The position numbers were made by a program, and so were the translations under genes. 58,492 bases of DNA, taken from NCBI RefSeq assembly GCF_001894825.1, contig NZ_BCWY01000062.1:1-58492 (forward strand), written 5' to 3'. Position 1 is the first letter of the stretch; each line of letters opens with the position of its first letter. The notes under the pieces are model-generated. The model ran no database searches. It saw only the letters and a list, made by a program, of their open reading frames with translations, and had not been told where the DNA came from. Positions 35,920 through 45,878 of this stretch are shown piece after piece. This stretch comes from Rhodococcus jostii NBRC 16295. GTDB taxonomy: Bacteria > Actinomycetota > Actinomycetes > Mycobacteriales > Mycobacteriaceae.

Positions 35920-38631
35920 TCAGAACCTGAAGCCCTCTTCTGCCCGTGGTGGTTCAAAGCTGTCGACCGCGGGTGTTCCGGACGGTGCGCGGCCACCAGC
36001 GTGCGCTGTCGGGAACACCGGCACATCCCACTGGTCTACGTGCGTGTCTGACCCGGTGGTCGGTGCGAACTGAAGGTTGTCGACGGACAACCCATCGCTG
36101 AACTGTGTAACGACACTGACGGATCCGATGCCGGCGTAGGTACGAGTACGCACGTCATCCTTCACGGCGGTGAGTCCCCCGGTGGTCGCCGAATCGGTCA
36201 ACACCCCTCGATCGAAATGGTCCGCCCTTCCACCCGGGCGTTCCTCCCCCACACCCGCCATGAAGTCCTCGATCGACGTCGACCTCGTCAGCCCGTCGAC
36301 CTCCACATCGACAGTGCCCACCAGCGAACGAACCAACTCCGACTTCGGACCGAGGAGATTGGCGCGGGCCTTGTCCCACATCAATGCAGCGCCGGTGGAC
36401 GTCACCGTCCCGTCGAACAGCGTCGACGACCACCGCTCGAGCGGCGAACCCGATCCACTACCTGCTTCCGACCACAGCATCCCAGGGTTCGCAGCGATGT
36501 CGCGGCCTTCAATCCCGAGCGACGTGCCCGCATTGCCGAGGATCCGCTCCCACGATGAGGTCAACCATCCCATATTGAACAGGTCCTGCCGCAAGTACTC
36601 GGCCGCAGTCGACACCTCCTCGGAGTGCGGCGACGCGTACCCGATCGCGGTGCTCTTCGGCAGACCCCATGCGATGCGTCCGTCGTGCGAGGGGCGTACT
36701 TCATCCGGTCCCAAGGGCTCGGCGAGGAACGCGCCGAGCGCTCGGCTCCACACCAAGTACTGGCTGTACGCGCCGGCAAGACGATCGAGGTCACGCAACC
36801 CACTGCGAAGATTGGCTTGGTCCACCTCGAGATCGGCGACCCCCTTCTTACGTTTGTTCAACTGCTGGAACAGCTCTTGCTGGCTACGCATGAAGACGAT
36901 CACCAACCCGACGAGCCACAGCACGATCGCCGCCACAATCACCAGCGCTCCACGCCACCACACCAACCAGTCCTGGGCGATGGCCACCGCCGACGCCGCG
37001 ATGACAATCACCAGCAGGACGAACGTGATCTGCGCCCACCGCGCAAGAGTCGTATGCCGCCGGCTCCCCTCCACCGGCTCCTCACCAGCTGCCCGCAGCC
37101 TGGCCAGCAGCTCCCGGACCTCTTGGAACGTAGCGTGGAACTGTCCTGCGATTCGCTGCCCCACCACGACACCGAAACTGTTGGCGCCCCGTCGTTGCCA
37201 CTCATCGAGTGCGGCACCAGTACGCCGGGCCTCCAGACCGATGTTGGGGTCCTGATCCAAAGTCCCGAGCTTGTTCCGGAGCTCACGAATACCCAGACTG
37301 TCGGTGGCATCGACGCTGTGGGTTCCCACCGTCGCCGCCACGATGCCCGGGATCTGGTCGAACCTCTCGGACGGACCCGGCACCGCATCGGATGCTCGTC
37401 GGAGGATTCCCCGACTGGCCCCCACTTGCACGGGAGGAAGATCCGCCGATCGCGCGCCTGCATCCGCGAGCGTCAAAGATGCGCGGCTGTAGTCCTGCCA
37501 CAGATCGGACAGGTCCACCCGCGCCGAATGATGCTGTTCGTCACCAGGCGAATCCATGGTTCCACCGAGTTGCTCCGAGGCATAACCGATCTCGGACCAG
37601 CTCGCCAGATCACCTTGCGATGTCCGGCCCTTGACCACGACCTCGTAAGCAGACGGCGCAGCCCCGAACACCGTTGCGTGGACCGCATTCGCCACTCCCG
37701 TGGACACGCTGTTCACCACTCGCGCATACCATGCCGCCGGCGCATTTCGCAGTGCCGCCCACAGGAACGAGAAGAACATGCGCAGCGCTTCCCAGAAACC
37801 GACACGCTGCGAATCGATCACCTCGTAGGCCAACCGTGGGCCCCGAAGCACACTGGCGTGTTTGCGCCACAGAGCGTCCGCCATCGACCGGGTGGCCAGC
37901 GACACGTCGTTGATGTACGTCACCGGGGCACCGTTCTCCCGCGGCAGCGGGAAACCGCCCTCCTGCGCAAGGATCTTGCCTCGAAGCTCGTCCTCTGCCA
38001 CCGACGTATCGAGCCGCCGATAGAACGACCGGGCAATGCGGACCAGGTGACCGGGAAGAACCGGCTTGTCATCGAGTGGAGCGTGCTCGACATCGCTCCA
38101 CAGTCCGGTCACACCCGCCACAACCGGCGCCGCGAACCGCCCCAAATCCGCAGCTCCACTGGCAGGACCGAGTGCCACATGTCCCATGCCCGGACCACGC
38201 GCGTCCTCAGGCGCCACAAGCACGTTGTGCCAACCATCGAGCGCACACACCGCGCCCGCGGCCGGAGCACTACCCGGGCGCGCGAGAAGAAGCCGAACAC
38301 GAACGACCCGGGCACCCCCAGACGTCGAGGTCGCCAACTCCGCGAAACGCCGCTCCACGGCTGTGTCCAGCGGTTCCTCGCCGCCGATCACCGGAACGAG
38401 AACACCGAGCCGAAGAACATCGATCCGCTGCGCGGACACGACCTCCTGCAGCGTCGTGTCAAACTCACACCCCCGCTCGACCCGCACCGCCTCGACCGGG
38501 TTCCTGGCCGCCCCGTCACCGTCGATCCAGATGAACGGTTCGATCAACCGTGCAGCAGACAAATCCTTCAGGACATCCTTGACCCCCTCCGCGATGCCGC
38601 GGGGCGCCAGGAACACGGTCAGTTCGGACAT
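35920..38631 (-). CDS. large two-TM protein of the tubulin-like/GAP1 operon
   Basis: 903 residues from ATG 38631 (MSELTVFLAPRGIAEGVKDV), one base after the tubulin-like stop. The N-terminal 530 residues are soluble and of unknown fold. Two adjacent helices near 530-580 (ITFVLLVIVIAASAVAIA; GALVIVAAIVLWLVGLVIVF) form a hairpin in the membrane. They are followed by a coiled-coil-like stretch (QQELFQQLNKRKKGVADLEV) and a 300-residue soluble tail. Both soluble parts probably face the cytoplasm. With its position it is a candidate membrane platform for the tubulin-like protein. No family recognised. Confidence 0.8.
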   Translation of the reverse strand: MSELTVFLAPRGIAEGVKDVLKDLSAARLIEPFIWIDGDGAARNPVEAVRVERGCEFDTTLQEVVSAQRIDVLRLGVLVPVIGGEEPLDTAVERRFAELATSTSGGARVVRVRLLLARPGSAPAAGAVCALDGWHNVLVAPEDARGPGMGHVALGPASGAADLGRFAAPVVAGVTGLWSDVEHAPLDDKPVLPGHLVRIARSFYRRLDTSVAEDELRGKILAQEGGFPLPRENGAPVTYINDVSLATRSMADALWRKHASVLRGPRLAYEVIDSQRVGFWEALRMFFSFLWAALRNAPAAWYARVVNSVSTGVANAVHATVFGAAPSAYEVVVKGRTSQGDLASWSEIGYASEQLGGTMDSPGDEQHHSARVDLSDLWQDYSRASLTLADAGARSADLPPVQVGASRGILRRASDAVPGPSERFDQIPGIVAATVGTHSVDATDSLGIRELRNKLGTLDQDPNIGLEARRTGAALDEWQRRGANSFGVVVGQRIAGQFHATFQEVRELLARLRAAGEEPVEGSRRHTTLARWAQITFVLLVIVIAASAVAIAQDWLVWWRGALVIVAAIVLWLVGLVIVFMRSQQELFQQLNKRKKGVADLEVDQANLRSGLRDLDRLAGAYSQYLVWSRALGAFLAEPLGPDEVRPSHDGRIAWGLPKSTAIGYASPHSEEVSTAAEYLRQDLFNMGWLTSSWERILGNAGTSLGIEGRDIAANPGMLWSEAGSGSGSPLERWSSTLFDGTVTSTGAALMWDKARANLLGPKSELVRSLVGTVDVEVDGLTRSTSIEDFMAGVGEERPGGRADHFDRGVLTDSATTGGLTAVKDDVRTRTYAGIGSVSVVTQFSDGLSVDNLQFAPTTGSDTHVDQWDVPVFPTAHAGGRAPSGTPAVDSFEPPRAEEGFRF

Positions 38632-38632
38632 G

Positions 38633-41600
38633 TCAGATCGCTCCTCGTTGGGGGATCTCGAATGCGTCACCAGATGCCGGCCAACTCGATGTGGGCGGCT
38701 GCGGCACCCCACTGTCCACACCCACCTTCGGGCGCAACGCAGCCAACGCACACTCGTCGACCAGAGAAATCAGCTTTCCTGTCGCCCAGAACACATCGGG
38801 GGCGACGTCCCGGAAGATGGGCGTCTTCGATGCCTGAGCCCGCACCGTAATAGTGGAGAACACCCCACCACCGACAGCTCCCGCCTCTCCGACCGCGCCG
38901 CCCGACCCAGGCGGCATGTAGTGCCGACCCGCGAACTCCCGCGACTCCTCCAGCGACAACTTCACCCGCCCGGCCCGTTCCTGCACCGTCACCGATTCGC
39001 CGGTCTCCGGGACACTCGATCCCACACCCGTATTCGTCGCACCCGTGCGGAGCCACTCGGTCAGATGCGTGGCCGCCGACAGTCCGAAGATGCCGCTGAC
39101 CTCGTCCTCCGCCGACCCGTCATAGATTCGCCGCAGTGCCCGGTACGGCAACATCGACGACATCACCGGCGGTTCGTGCGACTGGGCCATCGCCAACAGC
39201 ACCGATTCGAGGACCGCGGGCAGCCAGTCGTAGTCCGCCGAAAACTCCGACGGCGGTGTCAACAGCGGGTTCGGGAACTCGAGCCACCGCCCGGCCTCCT
39301 CATCCCAGATCCGGGCCGGTTCCACGAACGGCGCCTGGGGCAGATGAATGCGGCCGACGATCTGACCGAGAATCCACCCGGCCACCAGCGCCCGACGCTC
39401 AGCAACATGCATGGGCAGGGACGCAGCCAGAGGACGAGCCCGCCGCATCGTCCAGAACGCCTTCCGCTGGGACGGCGACGACTCGAGCCATTGGCGCGCC
39501 GCCGGCTCGAGGACTGAGTTGTACGCCAACGGAGAATAGTTGGGATACGACCCGAAGATGTCGATCCGCTTGATCTGCTTCTCGTCACTCAGCGCATTCC
39601 TGAGGACATCTTTCGTCTTCTCATCGATCCGCGAACCCTCGTCGAGGGCGGCGAGAAGGTCATCACCCACTCGCAACCCGCGGAACGGCACGGACGAGAA
39701 CTTAAACCGGTACTCCATCTGGCGATCGCCGTGAATAGCCTGCAACGCCTGCTCATTCACACTGGCCAACGGTTTCGCGAGCGAGATCGCCTGCCCGAAC
39801 TTCGAGACCACATCCCGGTGCCGGCCCGAGAGTTCCGACTCCGCAGCACCCACACCGGTGACGAACTCCTGCAACGACACCGAACAAAACTTATCGAACG
39901 ACTCACCCGTCCGCGCCACATACCAACGAGCACGCGAGAGCAACTCAGCGGGCCGAGTGTGCACGTCATACTTGGACGGTGACGAGATGATCGACTCCCC
40001 GGTCCCGGGATCAGTCGGGAACACCCGAGATCGCCACGTGGCGGTCCGTTCGACGAGCGGCAACTCCTCCCCCGGCGCCCGCGTCCCATCAAGGGTCTGC
40101 CACTGCCCCGTGATCACCTGAGCGGCCGCACGGACCACCGCCTCGCCGAACCCGCGTTGATCGACGCTCTGCAGACCCACCGACGCAGGCAAATCGAGCT
40201 CGTACCGCTGCTTGAAATCAGCAGAGCTCGTCAACATCACCTCGTTGTTCGCTTCCGCGAACCGACTCGGCACCCGCTCATCGCTGTCCGACGGCCACGC
40301 CGCATACTGCGTGGTCTGCAGTCGCGCCAGACCGAGATCACGAGTCTGTTCCAACGACGCCTGACGCAGGAGCGTGTGCGACTCGTTCAATGCAGCGATC
40401 AGCGGATCGAAAACCTCCGCCACCATCGCACCCGCCGCAGCACTCAGATGCGCCGACAACGTCGCGTAGATCTGCCGCTCCACCGTCCTACGCGCCCCCT
40501 CAATGACGCTCTGAACAATCTCATTGGCGTTGGCGATGTTGCCCCGCAAAGCCGCCAAAGTGGTCCGCACATCCTCCGGCGGAGCGGCGATATCCTGCGG
40601 CGCGTACTTGCTGATGTCCTGCGTTGTCGTCAAGATGTCGTTCTGCATGTACTGCGACACCCGCTTGACCAACGCAGTCGCATACGGCAACCCGAGCTCA
40701 GCGATCGCCGCCGCGACGACACCCTCGAGCCTGCGCGCGAAGTCCAGATGCCACCGGTAGGCCCACGAGTACGCGGCGCTCTGCGCGCCCGACAGCAACG
40801 CGGCACGTCGAACACTCAAAGCGCGGTTCACCTCGGGAACCCAACTCGACGCATTCAGACCGTTACCCGACGGGATGTAGTCACGCAGCTCGCCGTCCAC
40901 CACCTGCGCCGACAAACCAAGGGCGTCGCTCGACGGAAGGACCGTAGAGGTCACCCAGTTGCCGATATCCAACGGCAAATTCGAACCCGTCGACACCGCC
41001 GGCAGACCCAGCCTCCCGCGGATATTGCCCCACTGATTGTCGAGAATCGCACCCGCCTGCTCATCTTCCGACGCCGGATTCCCGATCTGCACATGCCCCC
41101 GCAGCAACTTATCCGCGCTGCTCCGCGCCAATCGCTGGGCCGAGTACTCCGCGTACCGGTCGCGGCCCATACTCAGACTCGCGAACCCGAAAGTTCCCCA
41201 CGGCAACGGATCCCAGATCTCGTTACCCCAACCCAGAAACTCCCGACTGCCGGGCAGGCCACCACCGTTGGTCAAGTCCCACTCGACGAACTGCTGCGTT
41301 GCCGACTTGCTCATCATCAACGCCGACAGCCCACGCCCAAGCCCTCGATACACCGCATTCGGGGTGCCGTCTCCGAACAAGGTCCGTTCCGCCCCGACGT
41401 ACCGGCCCACCGGGAACACCCGCGCAAACGGAATCAGTTCACCTTCACCGTTCTGCTGACCCAGAGCCCGCAGAATCGACACATCGTGCTCCCGAGCAGA
41501 CCCAGTCTGGCTGGCCACGATCTCCCCGAGCATCGCCAGGGCATTCGCACGCACTCCGGTGGTCGCCGACGCATCCAGCCCATCGAAGATGTCCGGTGCC

Positions 41601-42235
41601 ACCATGAAGACACCCATCAGACGTGGATCGACACCCGGAATCAAGGTCAGGAGTCGGCAGATGTCAAGAGCCATCGACGCGCCGGCCCCGCCAGCCATCG
41701 ACGACACCACCAGAACCACTGGACGCTCGGCCGAATCGTACTTCCCCGCACCGGGGACATCGAGATCACGCATCTCGGCCTCGGTCTCGACGAGAAACAA
41801 CTTCTCCCAGGCACGTTGAAGAGATTCACGAACCGTGACAGCCCGACTCAGCGTGATCATCCGGCCCAGGGCGCGGAACTGACCCGCTCCCGTACTGAGC
41901 GGCGTGTGCACAGTGGCAGGATTCCGCGGAGCCCACGTCGCGATCGCGTCCAGCTTCTGCTTACCCGCGAACTGCTGACTCATCGCGTTATCGAGAACGT
42001 TGTAGCTGTCACTCTGCGGACCGGTACCCACGTACTGGCCGCCCTGGTCACGCACATTCCCCATACCGTCCGGACCCTGCGACGGGGCGGTCGGGACATC
42101 GAGATGGATGAACTGCCAACCAGCCGGAATATCGTTCACGCCATGCGCAGCCAGGTCCGACCGTAGCTGATCCATCATGTAGGCCAGCGTGGCTCCACCC
42201 GAACCACCGCAACCGACGACGAGAAATCGCCTCAT
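38633..42235 (-). CDS. tubulin/FtsZ-fold-like protein (Tubulin_2 type)
   Basis: 1,200 residues. The N-terminus MRRFLVVGCGGSGGATLAYM is a glycine-rich nucleotide-binding loop. VVLVVSSMAGGAGASMALDI (about 173-192) corresponds to the tubulin/FtsZ signature GGGTGTG. This matches the large bacterial tubulin-like proteins grouped as Tubulin_2, which have long C-terminal extensions of unknown role. Here about 900 residues follow the GTPase-like part. The ATG at 42235 abuts the motif as in the family. The stop is one base before the next start. It might form GTP-dependent filaments or a switch; neither is shown by sequence. Confidence 0.85.
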   Translation of the reverse strand: MRRFLVVGCGGSGGATLAYMMDQLRSDLAAHGVNDIPAGWQFIHLDVPTAPSQGPDGMGNVRDQGGQYVGTGPQSDSYNVLDNAMSQQFAGKQKLDAIATWAPRNPATVHTPLSTGAGQFRALGRMITLSRAVTVRESLQRAWEKLFLVETEAEMRDLDVPGAGKYDSAERPVVLVVSSMAGGAGASMALDICRLLTLIPGVDPRLMGVFMVAPDIFDGLDASATTGVRANALAMLGEIVASQTGSAREHDVSILRALGQQNGEGELIPFARVFPVGRYVGAERTLFGDGTPNAVYRGLGRGLSALMMSKSATQQFVEWDLTNGGGLPGSREFLGWGNEIWDPLPWGTFGFASLSMGRDRYAEYSAQRLARSSADKLLRGHVQIGNPASEDEQAGAILDNQWGNIRGRLGLPAVSTGSNLPLDIGNWVTSTVLPSSDALGLSAQVVDGELRDYIPSGNGLNASSWVPEVNRALSVRRAALLSGAQSAAYSWAYRWHLDFARRLEGVVAAAIAELGLPYATALVKRVSQYMQNDILTTTQDISKYAPQDIAAPPEDVRTTLAALRGNIANANEIVQSVIEGARRTVERQIYATLSAHLSAAAGAMVAEVFDPLIAALNESHTLLRQASLEQTRDLGLARLQTTQYAAWPSDSDERVPSRFAEANNEVMLTSSADFKQRYELDLPASVGLQSVDQRGFGEAVVRAAAQVITGQWQTLDGTRAPGEELPLVERTATWRSRVFPTDPGTGESIISSPSKYDVHTRPAELLSRARWYVARTGESFDKFCSVSLQEFVTGVGAAESELSGRHRDVVSKFGQAISLAKPLASVNEQALQAIHGDRQMEYRFKFSSVPFRGLRVGDDLLAALDEGSRIDEKTKDVLRNALSDEKQIKRIDIFGSYPNYSPLAYNSVLEPAARQWLESSPSQRKAFWTMRRARPLAASLPMHVAERRALVAGWILGQIVGRIHLPQAPFVEPARIWDEEAGRWLEFPNPLLTPPSEFSADYDWLPAVLESVLLAMAQSHEPPVMSSMLPYRALRRIYDGSAEDEVSGIFGLSAATHLTEWLRTGATNTGVGSSVPETGESVTVQERAGRVKLSLEESREFAGRHYMPPGSGGAVGEAGAVGGGVFSTITVRAQASKTPIFRDVAPDVFWATGKLISLVDECALAALRPKVGVDSGVPQPPTSSWPASGDAFEIPQRGAI

Positions 42236-42287
42236 CCGTCACCCTCCACCTTGTTGTCGATCCAGGTTGTCGTTGTCGCCGGTGCCG

Positions 42288-44975
42288 TCATCGATTGCTT
42301 CCACCACGAAAGGGATCGAACGGGTCGGACGGAGCCGCGCCCGGATATCCCGGAAGCGGGGACGAACCCTGCGGAGTTCCACCGAACGGATCGAACGAAT
42401 CCGCAGGAGGACCCGAAGCTGGCGCGCCAGGCGAACCCGATGCCGGTGTCGCACGCGCGCGCAGATCCGAGAGCACGCCGGGCAACCGACTGCGCATGTC
42501 GTCGACCAACCCACTCCGTACCGTTGGCCCTGCATCGTCTCCGACGAGGAGGACCACGGTGGCGGCATCGAACGGACCCGCCGGGTCGTGGAGCACGAAC
42601 CAGGTGTTGTGCACGGCCAGAGGCAACCTCGCATGTGGTCGCGGCCCGGACGTCGACGGAGAGGATCCGGATGCCCCGGCTCGCACACCGGACTCAACCA
42701 CCACGAACCCGGCACCGACGGGCGAGCGACCAACGCGAGTCCTCAACACGAGGCCGCCGATGTCGAGCTGCCGCGCCGGCGAATCGAGCCCCCGAACCAC
42801 CTCGATGAGATCTCGATCGGTAAGCGCGAACGGCCTCCCATCGCGAAGAACGGTGCTCCCCGACACGGTGACGGGGAACTGCTGCGCCTTGAGCGTGCGC
42901 GCCGGTATGCGCGAAGTGAACCACTTCCCGCCGTACAACAGCAGCAGCGGAATTCCCGGGCCGAGCAGCAGTGCCACGATCAGCGCAAGAATGAAGTTGC
43001 CCTTATCCAACGGCTTTTCAAGCGCTGCGGTGAAGGGCACGTCGACGGCAAGCGCTCGATCCAGCTCACCTGCAGGCGCAACCATCAACGTGACTAACCC
43101 ATTGACGACACCGTTGACCGAGTTCGGAACTGACAAAGACACAGGAATCGACCCGGTCTGTCCTTCTTCGACCTGCACACATTCGGCGGCAGCGGCGATC
43201 GAGGAGGCGACAGTAATGCTGCCGGCCCCATCCGGCGACGCCAGCACCGACGCCGGAGGTGAACCGGGAAGCCACACACACCCGGGCCCGGCAACAGGCA
43301 CATCAGCACCAAATTGTCCGGAACCTTCGAGCGTGCCGAAGTCGATCTTCGAGGGCAGCGTGGGATAACCGATGGGCGGAGCAATCGCGAGCGGAATATC
43401 CACCGACTGCGGCGCCAGCGGCGTACCGGGTTCGGTCTGCCCCGACACCGTCAACGCATCAGCCGTGGTGACATCCAACGTGAGGCGAAGTGTCGCTCGA
43501 CCCGCCGGCACATCGGTGAGGTCGAGGGCCACCGGCTGGTCGATGCCATCCTTCGGAATGCCAGCCGCAACTGTGCGCTGTTGACCATCCTGTCCGATCA
43601 GGACCACCGACAGAGAAGCCCTACCAAGCAACGATTCCGGATCGATTTCGGAGCGCGCGGAATCGACGATCGCAAGGTCCACCGGCACCGACGGCTCGCC
43701 GCTGTGAATGGCGACGGTGTGCTGCACCTTCCACGCCGGGAAAAGATTGCCCGAGATGTGGATGTTCGACTTAGACCGCGCAGACGACGAGCCGGCAGGG
43801 TCGACAAAGACCAAGGACCACAATCCCTGCCACTGCGGCGCCGACGCATTCGACATCTCGATCGAAATTGTCCGGGCCGACTGCCACCGGTAGTCGATGT
43901 TGACGCCACCGACATCGGTTCGCCCCTCCTGACTGGTGTCCGGCAAAGGAACCTGATCGCCGAGCGGCGAAACCAGGGTGGGAACCAAACCCTCCATATC
44001 GGCGGACCCGAGCACCGCGACGCCGCCGATCGACCGGTCCAACACGAAACGGTGCTTACCCTCCTCACACACGCTCTGAGCGCAGACCCCAGCCTCCCGG
44101 CTCAACGGTGACTGCCCCGGAGTGCTGAACGCATCGAAAGCGAACAACAACTCATCGATGTTCTGCGCCAGGAAGAAGTCGCCCGGGCTCGGCGACGAGA
44201 TCGCCCCACATGTCGTGGCACCCGACGGCTCACCCGTCGCGATCGACCTCATCACGTCGAAATCTGCAGGCGACGCCGTCCCCGCGGCGAGACCAATACC
44301 GAAAAGTACGACACCGGACGAACGCAATTGGTCGGCGACGCCACCGGGGCGGCAGATCGATTCCGTCGCGGTCCCCACCACCTGATCTACCCCGGCCTGA
44401 GAGTCGAGGGATGTGTCCGGAGCATAGGGTTTGCGTGTATCCCCGCGTGACGTGAAATCGATCTTTCCATCCGAGAACCACGCGACGGCCTGACACGACC
44501 CAGCTCCCTCGACGCCCGCGGTGCGGGCAGCAAGGGTCTCGCGCGCCCCGTCCAAAGCCAACCAGTAATCGGTATCAATACCCTGGTTCCGAGCGCGGAA
44601 TCCGTCCAGCGCCTCGTTGATGGCAGGCAACGTCCCGCCGTCGAGCGCAGTCCAGTCAAGGTCGACCGAATACGTATCGGCGAACCCTGCGACGGCGACA
44701 TTCAAATCGACGCCGGACGACTTCTCGAATGCGGCAAGCTGTCCAACCAGGTACTCAGCCGATGTAACCCGCGCCGCACCAGGGTCGGACGTCTGCAAAC
44801 TGGAAGATTCGTCGATCATCACCAGCAAGTCGCCAGAACGCTGAGACGCCAGACAAGCACCGAAGTCGGTAACCGCGGAGCCCGATGGAGCAGCAGCGGC
44901 TGTCAACGGATTGACAAAACCCACGCTAGCAGCGCTAGCGAGGAGCACAGCCGTCACCCGCGTCGAAATCCTCAC
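42288..44975 (-). CDS. exported, membrane-anchored VWA protein
   Basis: 895 residues from GTG 44975, which overlaps the upstream stop (GTGA). A signal peptide (VTAVLLASAASVGFVNPLTAAAA) precedes a VWA domain with intact MIDAS DESSS near residue 50. Extracellular beta-domains run to about 655. One TM segment (FILALIVALLLGPGIPLLLL) is followed by a cytoplasmic tail of about 210 residues, ending in repeated DPF motifs (SFDPFGG; SDPFDPFRGG). The same motif opens the neighbouring small membrane protein. The topology suggests an outside sensor or adhesion module linked to the inside machinery. Confidence 0.87.
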   Translation of the reverse strand: MRISTRVTAVLLASAASVGFVNPLTAAAAPSGSAVTDFGACLASQRSGDLLVMIDESSSLQTSDPGAARVTSAEYLVGQLAAFEKSSGVDLNVAVAGFADTYSVDLDWTALDGGTLPAINEALDGFRARNQGIDTDYWLALDGARETLAARTAGVEGAGSCQAVAWFSDGKIDFTSRGDTRKPYAPDTSLDSQAGVDQVVGTATESICRPGGVADQLRSSGVVLFGIGLAAGTASPADFDVMRSIATGEPSGATTCGAISSPSPGDFFLAQNIDELLFAFDAFSTPGQSPLSREAGVCAQSVCEEGKHRFVLDRSIGGVAVLGSADMEGLVPTLVSPLGDQVPLPDTSQEGRTDVGGVNIDYRWQSARTISIEMSNASAPQWQGLWSLVFVDPAGSSSARSKSNIHISGNLFPAWKVQHTVAIHSGEPSVPVDLAIVDSARSEIDPESLLGRASLSVVLIGQDGQQRTVAAGIPKDGIDQPVALDLTDVPAGRATLRLTLDVTTADALTVSGQTEPGTPLAPQSVDIPLAIAPPIGYPTLPSKIDFGTLEGSGQFGADVPVAGPGCVWLPGSPPASVLASPDGAGSITVASSIAAAAECVQVEEGQTGSIPVSLSVPNSVNGVVNGLVTLMVAPAGELDRALAVDVPFTAALEKPLDKGNFILALIVALLLGPGIPLLLLYGGKWFTSRIPARTLKAQQFPVTVSGSTVLRDGRPFALTDRDLIEVVRGLDSPARQLDIGGLVLRTRVGRSPVGAGFVVVESGVRAGASGSSPSTSGPRPHARLPLAVHNTWFVLHDPAGPFDAATVVLLVGDDAGPTVRSGLVDDMRSRLPGVLSDLRARATPASGSPGAPASGPPADSFDPFGGTPQGSSPLPGYPGAAPSDPFDPFRGGSNR

Positions 44976-45418
44976 AGCCGGCCCACCCAATTCGCAACTC
45001 GCAACGCGCCGACGACGATTCCTACTCCTGCCACCGCCAGCACACCCCAATACGCAGCAGTGATCCATGTCGGCTGCATGTACACCGGGAGAGCCCGACG
45101 TTTCGTGTCCAGCAACGTGAAGGCCGACAACACCCCGATCGCGCCCGGGCCAGCCAGAGCCCAGCCAGTAAGGGCCAGCGGACCAGAACCACCTGCCAGG
45201 ACACCGAGCACAACACCAAGTACGGCGACCGCTCCGGCGACCGCGAGGAGCCCGGTAGGCGGGGTCGCCACCGCCAGACCACGTCCACCACCGGAGGCAC
45301 TGGGACCCGCGCCACCAGCGCTGGGTGTGAATGATGGCGGGACCGGTGACCCACCACGGTAGGAGGGCGACCGGGCAGCGAAGGGATCGGAAGCGAACGG
45401 GTCCGAGGGTGAGGTCAC
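44972..45418 (-). CDS. small membrane protein, first gene of the nine-gene operon
   Basis: 148 residues from GTG 45418, chosen because AGGAGA lies about 7 nt upstream. The N-terminus carries SDPFASDPFAARS and is Ser/Pro/Gly-rich. Three hydrophobic segments follow (AVAGAVAVLGVVLGVLAGG; LALTGWALAGPGAIGVLSAF; AAYWGVLAVAGVGIVVGAL). It overlaps the VWA gene by 4 bp. The DPF motifs repeat those in the cytoplasmic tail of that VWA protein, so both may bind a common partner. No family recognised. Confidence 0.8.
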   Translation of the reverse strand: MTSPSDPFASDPFAARSPSYRGGSPVPPSFTPSAGGAGPSASGGGRGLAVATPPTGLLAVAGAVAVLGVVLGVLAGGSGPLALTGWALAGPGAIGVLSAFTLLDTKRRALPVYMQPTWITAAYWGVLAVAGVGIVVGALRVANWVGRL

Positions 45419-45878
45419 CGTGACGTCTCCTGAGAACGCGAAAATGGGCGCGACGGCCCCTGACCAGGCCTGTAAGTCATCCTCGCACAGATACTTCGGC
45501 AATCATGTTCGACACTCGCTCCCCCTGAAAGTAGAAAATTGCCGTCAGTATTTCACCAGTCGCGGACTTGCACAGTCAGTCATTCAAACGACAGAGACCG
45601 CAACGAACGAGCCGTGAACCAGTGCCGATCAATGGTCAGCATCGAAAACCAAATGACCACAACCTCCGCACCCGCTGCTCATTCGTCGGGAAACCGCTCG
45701 ACACTGACCACCTCAGCACACGTCGACCGCCGGAACCCGTGGGCCGCCGACTTGTCATCGCTCGACGAAACCACCGTCCCCACGAGCTCCCGCCGCCACC
45801 CCTGCATCGACAGGTACAACATGCGTGGGCAGGAAACCCAGCGAAGACCTCAGCTGCCTCCCCTCGTACCATTCGCGC
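45419..45878. other. divergent intergenic region, promoter of the nine-gene operon
   Basis: 460 bp between the first gene of the minus-strand operon and the GIY-YIG gene. It must contain the operon promoter and probably that of the nuclease gene. Less GC-rich patches occur around 45500-45620. No confident -35/-10 pair or palindrome was picked out, and the open frames here do not look like protein. Confidence 0.5.

Noticed and set aside
36625..42166. Plus-strand open frames of 480-740 codons over the minus-strand operon
   Set aside because: His/Arg/Pro-rich shadow translations; the minus strand carries recognisable domains and coupled starts.
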